Origin: Undaria pinnatifida
Taxonomy: Eukaryota > Sar > Phaeophyceae > Laminariales > Alariaceae
Direction of reading: 5' to 3'
Assembly (NCBI GenBank): GCA_012845835.1
Contig: JABAKD010000002.1
Location: forward strand, 27,020,710 to 27,084,709
Length of the DNA stretch: 64,000 bases
Shown here in pieces: positions 56,125 to 64,000 of the stretch (position 1 is its first letter; each line of letters starts with the position of its first letter). Both the position numbers and the translations under genes were made by a program. Under the pieces are notes generated by a model. That model was not told where the DNA came from and searched no databases. It worked only from the letters and a program-made list of their open reading frames with translations.

Positions 56125-56978
56125 GGACAATGGTAGCAATAGTCCTTACTTGATCGTTTATTGAGCCGCCGACTACCAGCAGCTACTCGTGACAAAATTC
56201 CGGCCTCAAACGGAACCATAACAGCCTCGACCGAGGAGATGTACTCACTACCGAGGCCAGATGTACCAATTTCAAGCCACCCCTGAGCACCGTGGCTTCC
56301 GTCAAGTTTCTTGCTCTTGGTGAGAAAACGAGCCTCAGCTTCTCTACTGAATTTGGTAAGGGCGGGTGCCCTCTGCAGTAGAACCTACCGGTATCTAAGC
56401 ATAATGTGTGCTGTGAAGCTTATCTGGATTGGCCAACGAACAAAATGGTATTTTTTTAACCCTCCGCACAGCACGCGGCAACACCTACTGGGAGTTATTG
56501 GTATTAAGGGACTCGATGCAATGGCCGCTCCAGCGGTTGGCATGGCATGCCCCGGCGTGGGACGCCGGCTCGGGGGGAAGCGCGTTTGTGCCGGGTTTCG
56601 GGCGCAAACATGAAGCGTTTTGGGGTGGAATCGTCCTGCAAGAACACCCACTCCGTGACGAGCATATATCCTGCTGGTGTTTGCAACATGGAACAAGCAG
56701 TACCGAGGTACCATATATGTGTTTTACGGTGACCGCTGCTGCTCTTGCGGGGAGCACTCATCAAACCAGTGACGGTTCTTCTAGGCGAACGCTAAAGCAG
56801 GATAATCTTCATTGATTCACCACACCACATCCGCCGATCCTTCGCCTCGTGCACGCCACTCTATGGCAAAAAAAGTTTGAATGAAGTTTGGGTGAGACGA
56901 CGGCCCCAGTCCGGTAGCCGATGAAGAGCATACGCAACAACGGAAGCATGGGTAGGCCCACCGGCTGGGGAGTGAGGG

Positions 56979-57733
56979 CTCATCTAAAATCCAATACTTA
57001 CTTTAAATGATCGGTGGAGCCGCAGAAGAATACTACAGTACAATCGGGTTTCCAGAAAATGTAGGCATCCATGGTACGGAGGTGGCTCCATGATTTGAAA
57101 CCGGTGAATTACTTGGGAGAATCTAGGCCACATCGATCATTGTGCCTGTTTCCTGCGAACTCAAAGCCAGAGAACATACGTAGGAGAAATACTGACCATC
57201 CCACCCGTCCAGCTTATGCATGCAGTAGTTTCTTGTTTTACAACCTTTGCGGACCGGAGAAGTCTGCGAGCGCCTTGCCAAACTCAGCCCCGTGCGGAAG
57301 CAGCTAGGGACATCTTCAAATTGATCCGAGATTGGAAAAAACCTGTTGGTTCCAGCCTATTTTAAAAAAATATTCTAAGGACGTCAGCTGTGAGTTCGGC
57401 GAATTTAGAGTCGATACTCATCTTTGCAAGCTGCGTTGTTGGTACTTCCGGCCTATTTGAGCCTACCTGAGGCATAGTACCGGAGTCACAATCATTGCCT
57501 TCAACCTCTGCCCAATGGGCAAGAACAAGAGGAAGCAGAAACAACTTCAGACCACCCTTGACATCCTGCGTGCTGAGTAGCTTCTGTGCCGTGTTTTTTT
57601 CATTACTGCCGCGCTGAGCGCTCAGCACGGAGGTACATCCCGGGCGAGACCCTCCTGCTTCGGGGCAGGAGGCCTCATCTAATCCAATACCTAATTTAAA
57701 TGATCGGTGAAGCCGCAGAAGAATACTACAGTA
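56979..57733. mobile_element. Insertion bounded by 60-bp direct repeats
   Basis: CTCATCTAAAATCCAATACT...GCCGCAGAAGAATACTACAG at 56979-57040 recurs at 57674-57733 with few changes. The 630-bp interior has no recognisable protein and carries the short repeat shared with 18671-18745. The pair sits inside the larger insertion that separates two halves of the right segmental copy. The repeats could be short terminal direct repeats of a TRIM-like element or a local duplication. Confidence 0.45.
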
Positions 57734-58606
57734 GTTACCGACTCGACTTTGCATGCCAGACAAGAAACCTTGCATTAAACTGAAATTGGTGTCGTTGGTG
57801 TATGACGCACCGTATAGACTTGAATCACAATTTGCCCCTGGCCTAAAATACGTGGTGACGCGTACTATCGTTGAGTAGATAACACTTTCGCACAGTGATC
57901 CTAGTATGTACCGGCACAATATCATATCGAGTCATAGACATCGATATTAAGCCAACAACTTCAAGGTGGGGCGGGGAGGGGGGGGCGAACCAGCGCAGCA
58001 AAAATGATATGTAACGAACATGTACCGGCAAAATAACATGTCGAGTTCAATGATACCCAATCGTTCCTTACATCGATTCCGAACAGAGTGGTCAATACAT
58101 GCATTTGCCAGGTACATGGTACCAGGTATGTAATGGATCGCTCTAGTGCTGGGGTGATCAGGCTCATGAGGTCCGTTGCACCAGGCCGTGGGGACGGGGT
58201 CCGGCGGAGGAGTGGAACCGAGAACCAAGGGAGAAGACGTAGAAGTGTTGAATTACAACTATAGAGAAGATGAAGAAGTAAACGTGAACCAAAACTATAA
58301 AGTATAAAAAGTAAAACACAGCGGGCGTATACCATCGGAATCGACCCACAACCAAACCACCGTAATAGGCATGCTTCCACCGGGGTGACTGATCCTGACA
58401 GCACACCACCTCAATATCTACATCCAATAGAATACCCCCATTTCCGAATACGAAACTGTCCTATATTAGTCGTATATACATGCGTGAATCACACGTCCGT
58501 CCGTAACCTACATGGGCATACTGCATATCAGGCAGACTGCAAGTACTAGATCTTTTAGTATGTGCTATGAGTGTATGTGTGACCAAAAACCGCCGCTGCT
58601 ACTCAC

Positions 58607-59082
58607 CGTGTCCTTCTTCTCCGCGCAATCCACACCGCACCCCAACGCAGACGGAGGCCGCATAGCATCGCACATCACCACGTGCCTAGCCTCGGAGTCC
58701 CCAGCATAAAACTCATCCATCCTCCTCAGCTCCGCCTCCGCGCGCACCACCGCCTCCTGGTCGGTGTAATACAGCCGGTAGCTACCACCGAACTTCTCCG
58801 AGTTACCCGCACCGCACAGGTAACTACCGAACCGGTTCTCCGTTCCGCACGAGGCATCGCGAGGCATCGCAAGCAGTAGAAACTCCCATGGGGAGGTTGG
58901 TGGCAGAATCAGCGTCACCTGGTTTCGCACAAGGTTTTAGGGGCGGAGTTTTCTTCTGCTGCTAGCTTTCGGGAGAGGCGCCCGCCGCCCTCGATGGTTC
59001 TGCCGTGGATGAAGGGCGTGCTGCCGGTGACGGCGGTGTCGACGATGTGCGCGTCGACACTTTCGAAGACGACGTTGGCGAT
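58607..59082 (-). pseudogene. Decayed copy of exon 3 of the large cysteine-rich gene
   Basis: 476 nt against 471 in the intact exon. It starts IANVVFESVDAHIVDTAVTG like exon 3. A 5-nt deletion after the SAPKTLCET region creates an immediate stop, and a 10-nt duplication (GAGGCATCGC twice, near 58852-58871) shifts the frame again. Two module cysteines are changed (GGSYRLYYTD against GGCRLCYTD). The splice-site consensus survives on both sides. None of exons 4-11 is found nearby, so this is a dead fragment carried by the segmental duplication. Confidence 0.85.
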
Positions 59083-60461
59083 CTGAAGGGTGGGGGGGAG
59101 GCGGGAAGAACGGAAGGGTGTTTTTTTGTTACAGGCCGGTTCAAGTTGAGAAACGAAAAATCTCTCCCCCACGAATGCCGCTCGCAATATCTAGTCAGAG
59201 GGTGAATATTTGGTATCATACTGACCCCCATGGCCATTGGAAGAGAGTGACATGGCCAGTTTTCTCCTGAACGGCCTAGGGCTGTCTCTAGGAGAGAAAC
59301 TCGTATCGACCAATGACAGGCTTTTCAAAATCTTCAAAATTGTTCAGGCCTTTTCAGAGCGGGGGCGAACATAAACAATGCGCATCATTTTGCACGACCC
59401 GGTTGGAGGTACTCTAAGGCATGTCTGTAGATTTTATCACGCAAAAAAATCGAAGATCTGATCCGCCTGTGTTCAACATCAAGTAGAATCTAGCGAAAAA
59501 ACTGGATCCTACATTAAAACCACGTGTTTCGAAAGAAATGACGTATCTTACTCATTTTTACGTACAAAACTCCAAATGTCCACGCCGATTTTGAGAGGTA
59601 GCCCCTGCATTTTTTTACACGTATTGTACATGCCCATCCCGAGGCCTTACCTTCGGGTTCTTGTTTTTTTTTCTTTTTTTTTTCGCTGAAAACGTTTGGT
59701 CTAAGATGGTCCATACTTTCAAAAAATGTTAAATGACGAAAAATCAGGCAAAAAAAAATGACAGGTGAGGTCTTCGCAACGGCGTAGAAGACGTGTGCAA
59801 AATTTCACGGTCTGAATCGAAAAAACGGCGGGGACATTCGCCAGGGATTACATTTCGGGATTTTTACTTGAACCAGCCTGCATGTGTTGTTTGTTGTTTT
59901 CGTCACTGAGAAAAACAGTCAGCAGATGAAAAGGGTGCTGCCAGAAAAAAATGGCAAACTAATTAATCGCTTATTAAACCGTTATTTCTACACATCGACA
60001 CCCAGCACAGTCTGTGTCCGTGCCCCATTTCTCAACGTGAATAGATACCAGGTTCAAGCGCTGTGACCACACCATATTAATACGAGCCAGATATATAGTC
60101 CATGTCAAAACACCGAAAGGACAGCTGCTTATGCAATGCCCAACGCAGCCAATGCGAGCAGAACATACACATGCCAGCAATGCTAAACCTTATTACTGCT
60201 GTATATACCAGGTATCGTATCATACGAGGCACCAGGTATCTACATTGATGATACGAGCAGTACGAATCTACAATAGTTGTGTTAGAGAATAGAGTCTAGA
60301 GCCTTTCATCGTAATACGCTTGACACGATATCGCAAAACATTTTCCTACAGTAATTGAATTGAGACTACTCAGATGACGAGTGTACCTGGAATTAATTAT
60401 TACATGATAACTTATTTCGCGTTTACGCTGAGCCCACTAAACTGAACGGGTTTGAAAAATA

Positions 60462-61902
60462 CAAGGGTTTGCATGGGGCCGAAGGCATGGAGCCGAAGGC
60501 CCCATGCAAGTGGGATGGGAGGGTTTCGCTCGCCGCAGGCGGGAATTTTTTGGGTCCTATATTTGTGTGGGATGGGATCCCATGGTGATTTGTTGCCGCT
60601 CCCACTTTAAAAAATGGGAATGGGACCACTTGCGTTTTACCTGGGATGGGAACGGGACGGGAAGTTGGAATGTTTTGCAATGATGGGACCAAATGGGAAT
60701 CCACAAAAATCGAGATGGGATGGGATGGGACTGTTGTGTCATAAGGGGGATGGCGGGACGCCGCCGGGAAATGTGGGATTTAACATGGGATCCAGTATGG
60801 GACAACACCGGGAAAGACAATCTGGGAACCTGCGCGGGAGTAGGTAGCCCTTCCCCAGCATACATACACTACGTGGAACAAAAGTGGGGCTTGCAAACAG
60901 ACCAACAGAAGCACGTTCATGATCGTCTTATTGTCTTATTAATTGATTAATTGGTAGCCCAAAACGAAAACAAAGATATATCAACAACCAACCCCGATCG
61001 AAACGCAGACAATACTTGCAGGGGTGTGTTAACTTGTGTTAACTCCAAGGATCAATGAACATGCTCCACCAACCCTAAACAGAGGAGACGAGGAAAAATA
61101 AATAAATGGGTACATGAATGCATCCACTGGAAAAATGAAAAATGAACACGGACAAAAGTCTCCTGTCTAGTCTGCACTCTCCTCTTCCTACGAAACTGAA
61201 ACAGGGGAAACATCCGTGGGACCGGCCGCAGCGTTCTTGGCGTTAACTGCTGCTTCTTTGACCATACACTCGACGTTCTTGCCGTCCCTCGCCGCCGGCG
61301 TGAACTCTACATGCTTCCAAATCGAAGACGTCTGCTTCTTTCTCTTTGTCCCAGCACCGATCGGCTGTACGGTAACACCGTTTACCTCGAATGATGTATC
61401 GAGTGGCTGTGCATCGGGTGTCTGTGACAAAGACTGAGAGCCGCCGTCGCCGGTAGGGTCCGACATAGAGTTGTGTGTGTGTGCCCTGCTGTCTGCGGCA
61501 GAAAATCAAACATGCCAAGATTCTTTTTTTTTTACATTCAGATTCAACCCGCGTGCGTGGGTGTTGGCCCAGTGGCCCGGGCGCTGCGGGACATTCTAGT
61601 TGGAATAGAATGGGGAATTGGCATATGGGAAGTCTTGCGCTCACAGTGCACACTGGGACGGGAGTGGCTACTTTTACAGTGGGATTGGGACGGGAGTAGC
61701 TGTGCCGATGGTGGGATGGAAAGCAGGTGGGATGGGAGCGGTGCTATATCGGTTATGTGGGAGTAAGTGGGGCAGGAATTTAGATGGGATGGGACTTGGT
61801 GGGATGGGAAGCGTGTATCCCACTGTGGGATTCCCATCCCATTTCCATCCCATCCCATATCAGATGGTATTCCCATCCCATTTGTTCCCATGCAAGCCCT
61901 TG
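60462..61902. mobile_element. hAT-family DNA transposon, non-autonomous (1441 bp)
   Basis: The terminal inverted repeats CAAGGGTTTGCATGGGG (left) and CAAGGGCTTGCATGGGA (right end, reverse-complemented) are flanked by the identical 8-bp target duplication GAAAAATA at 60454-60461 and 61903-61910. Eight-base duplications and CA(A)GGG ends are hallmarks of hAT elements. The subterminal regions are packed with GGGATGGGAT words on both sides. A single short frame (61188-61466, minus) remains and there is no transposase catalytic domain, so movement would need an enzyme supplied elsewhere. Confidence 0.85.
61188..61466 (-). CDS. Short ORF in the hAT element, BED-finger-like N-terminus
   Basis: 92 codons beginning MSDPTGDGGSQSLSQ. 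The segment TKRKKQTSSIWKHVEFTPA and DGKNVECM recalls the start of BED zinc fingers (basic, then S-x-[IV]-W-x-H-[FV], then a Cys), which bind transposon ends in hAT transposases. The expected second Cys and the His/Cys pair are not seen before the stop, and the catalytic and dimerisation domains are missing. It may be the first exon of a spliced transposase whose remainder is deleted, or chance. Expression is unknown. Confidence 0.4.
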   Translation of the reverse strand: MSDPTGDGGSQSLSQTPDAQPLDTSFEVNGVTVQPIGAGTKRKKQTSSIWKHVEFTPAARDGKNVECMVKEAAVNAKNAAAGPTDVSPVSVS

Positions 61903-61974
61903 GAAAAATATAGTAGCTTGGGGGGGAGGTTTCACGTCAAAGCCATGGGACTAGCCCACCATGTGTAGACTAAG

Positions 61975-62588
61975 GGTACAGCTATCGCATATCATACCAG
62001 GTATGATACCGTGTGGTGCTTAGGCGCGATGAAAGCACCAACATCGTGGAGTTACCTTCGTGGTTACATCAGTGATAGTTGCGAAGTTGAGTACAGTTAA
62101 CCACTCACCCCGTCGAACTCACAGCTGACGTGTGCTTGAAGTAATTAGATAAAACGCCAGGATAGTACTCTTAGTGATCCGTGGCTAACAAGAAGAGAAG
62201 AAGGACCACATGAACGTTGGACTCCGTTCGGCTTTAAACTTGTACATTACCAACAGTATCGTTTGGGTTTTGGGTCTTGAAAAAACCATTCCAAATAAAA
62301 TCGCGATGAGCAATTCGATAATTAACTCGGACATCATACCAAAAGGGTGGCATGCTACACCCGGTGCTATTAACAGCATCCTCCGTTGATACTTTGAGTC
62401 TGCAATTTTCGCCTTCAAAATAGAGCGAAAAACAAAAGAAATTATTGTACTTATTTTAGTATGGGACTACGGCAGTAGTACCAGATAACAAGCGCAGGCA
62501 AACACACAGACGAACGTTGGACTCCTGCGGGATGGTGAGGCATCTCATGGAGATGCTGGCGTGTCCAACGTTGTAGCTCCGGGGTTGC
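61975..62588 (-). repeat. Dispersed repeat R, full-length inverted copy
   Basis: Reverse complement of 19190-19802 at high similarity over its length. On the minus strand it contains an uninterrupted short frame (62418-62185) with KAKIADSKYQ, GVACHPFGMMSELIIELLIA, ILFGMVFSRPKTQT and YKFKAERSPTFMW. The other copies have stops, so its coding status is doubtful. Confidence 0.8.
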
Positions 62589-62627
62589 CCTTGCAATTAC
62601 ACATACACCCTTATTCTGTACTACAGT

Positions 62628-62728
62628 ATGTCAAACGCGATCACCGGTCACCCAGCAAGTAAGTGGTACGTACAATGGCACTGCCGTTGTGGTATGCAAC
62701 CACGCATTACAAGGGTATCACAGCATGA
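62628..62728 (+). repeat. Repeat shared with 18058-18175
   Basis: TCAAACGCGATCACCGGTCA, GTACGTACAATGGCACTGCC, ACCACGCATTACAAGGGTAT and CACAGCATG occur in the same orientation at 18058-18175. The match stops at 62728, exactly where the LINE sequence begins, which marks the LINE boundary. Confidence 0.7.
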
Positions 62729-63899
62729 TATGATCTTCCTCGCTGATGCAGCCATCACGGACAACATGGTGCAGCTTCAACGAAAGAAGGAAGGCGAGAA
62801 GGGCACTTCACGCACAGGCAAAGTCGACGGACGGAGGGGGAAGGAGGGGGAGGGGGTGCAGAGATTGTGGGGTATGCGGACGATGCGGGCATCGTATCGC
62901 GATCATCAGAAGGTCTGGAGAGGATGATGACGACGATCGTGACTGCGTGTTCGTCGTTCGGGCTTACAGTATCCGAGGCAAAAACAGAGATAATGTGCCT
63001 GGAAACCAAAAGCGGGGGGAAGGTGTCCCTCACGATCAATGCAGCCGGCCAGGTTTACAAACAAACAATCCAGTTTGTATACTTGGGCGGGGCTATCACC
63101 GCAGACAGAAACCTTAGCACTGAAATAACGCGGCGTCTTCAGAGGGCCTGGGCGTGTTTCCAGCGGTACAAGATGGAAATCTATGATCGCCCGGGTGTGC
63201 GTTTACGGTTGAAGGTGCGGTTGCTGAAAGCTGAGGTGGTCGAGACACTGCTGTACGGTTGCATGACCTGCAGCCCGAAGAAGCCTGACTATGACAGGCT
63301 ACGACGGGTTCACCATTCCATGCTCCTCCGATGCCTCGGATGGCGGAAACAGAAGCGCGACGACCACACCCTATCGTACGCCGACGCGCTTGCCAAGACA
63401 GCTTCCGATGGCATAGAGGCGATAGTGCGCAAACGGAGGATATTTTTTTGCGGGATTCGTAGCACGTATGGGGGAGGAGCGTCTGCCACAGAGGGTAATG
63501 TTTGGGGAGCTTGTTGGAGGTAAGGGCTACTCAGGGGGGCAAGAGAAAGACTGGATGGCTCATCTGAAGGAGGATATGTCGGTCTTTGGAATGAAATTCG
63601 AAGGGTGGCGAAATGCTGCTCAGAAGGCCGGCAGATGGTTTCGACGAGTAGAGGAGGGAGCCGAGTTGTTCATGCGGAATTGGCATGAAACGGAGAGACG
63701 CAAAGCTGCAGAGCGACGCGCAAAGGCTGCGGCAGCGTCATCCACCGTTGGCATCTCTAAGCGGCCGGGGGGAGGGGGAAGGGGGGGGGGGCGGGGAGGG
63801 GACTGGGGGAGGGGGGGAGGGGGGAGGGGGGGAGGGGGGAGGGGGAAAGGGAGGAAGGGGGGAGGGGCGGAAGGGGGAGCGTCATGCCCAAGAGACTGA
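62729..63899 (+). mobile_element. LINE (non-LTR) retrotransposon fragment with broken reverse transcriptase
   Basis: Reverse-transcriptase homology in three frame segments: DAAITDNMVQLQRKK...RTGKVDGRRGKEGEGVQRLW (62745-62870), then YADDAGIVSRSSEGLERMM...FGLTVSEAKTEIMCLETK...FVYLGGAI...RLKVRLLKAEVVETLLYGC...RRVHHSMLLRCLGWRK (62870-63450), then MGEERLPQRVMFGELVGGKG...WFRRVEEGAE. YADD is the polymerase active site. The frame is lost just before YADD, apparently through a small deletion between repeated TATGC words, and again at a T run near 63449. The upstream RT blocks are missing. The downstream A/G-rich end is typical of the element's tail or a purine-rich tract. It is non-functional. Confidence 0.85.
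63763..63880 (+). repeat. G-rich GGGGGA tract
   Basis: Almost pure G with regularly spaced A (GGGGGAGGGGGGAGG-type units), directly after the last LINE-like frame. It could form quadruplex structures and is likely unstable. It is translated as poly-Gly in one frame, which explains the long low-complexity frames there. Confidence 0.9.
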
Positions 63900-64000
63900 A
63901 GTCTGGGTTTGGCCATCATCGTATTGAAAGTTGTGGGCTTTCTAATGGCCATCACAAGATAGCATAAGACCGCCCTGACTTCTTCGCCATGTTGCGTTCT

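Larger units (their letters stand above)
56125..60370. repeat. Segmental duplication, right copy (partner 29185-31110)
   Basis: Same orientation and order of landmarks as the left copy, but longer because of two insertions: about 56505-57733 and about 57760-58555. Between them lies the shared CGACTCGACTTTGCATGCCA. It contains the decayed exon 3 copy (58607-59082) and continues through the flank with GTCAAAACACCGAAAGGACA and ATACCAGGTATC to GATATCGCAAAACATTTTCC. Confidence 0.82.

Noticed and set aside
56504..56764. 86-codon minus-strand frame in the insertion of the right segmental copy
   Set aside because: It was considered as a transposase remnant, but no catalytic motif is recognisable and other frames there are equally long.

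Overview
The window looks like nuclear DNA of a multicellular or large-genome stramenopile, most likely a brown alga. The reasons are long GT-AG introns, low gene density, many decayed retroelements, abundant CAG/GTA triplet tracts, and a secreted cysteine-rich protein type that I associate with brown algae and their relatives. The lineage call is inference; there is no rRNA or organelle marker here. Only two protein-coding genes are well supported.

Layout: (1) 2.7-7.8 kb, plus strand: the C-terminal exchange-factor part of translation elongation factor eEF1B in four exons, with a LINE relic in its third intron. Its N-terminal exons were not found and may lie upstream. (2) 7.8-15.6 kb: intergenic, with a decayed Ty3/gypsy integrase at about 9.85-10.6 kb. 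(3) 15.6-40.1 kb, minus strand: one large gene of 11 exons. All splice phases agree and the predicted protein has 1284 residues: signal peptide, glycosyltransferase-like N-terminal region, six cysteine-rich modules, and a conserved C-terminal region. Four consecutive exons (5-8) are phase 2-2 tandem duplicates of one module. (4) 40.1-62.7 kb: no convincing functional gene. It holds SINE-like elements, tRNA-derived repeats, MITE-like palindromes, satellites, a decayed segmental duplicate of the exon 3 region (56.1-60.4 kb), and a 1441-bp hAT element with an exact 8-bp target duplication. (5) 62.7-63.9 kb: a broken LINE reverse transcriptase.

Structure not explained by genes includes: a tRNA-Ser(GGA)-like sequence whose acceptor stem extends into a roughly 35-bp inverted repeat; a polyadenylated short element ending in a conserved ATCC-CCGG-GGAT hairpin, with at least eight copies; a roughly 610-bp repeat present as inverted copies 42 kb apart; and strong over-representation of the near-palindrome TACCAGGTA/TACCTGGTA (about 20 occurrences by eye, against about 0.5 expected from base composition).

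The two genes show no functional link. eEF1B is a cytosolic translation factor. The large gene encodes a probable secretory-pathway protein, possibly an enzyme of cell-wall or glycan metabolism with cysteine-rich adhesive modules; that role is inferred. All exon boundaries were read by eye from reading frame, splice consensus and phase.
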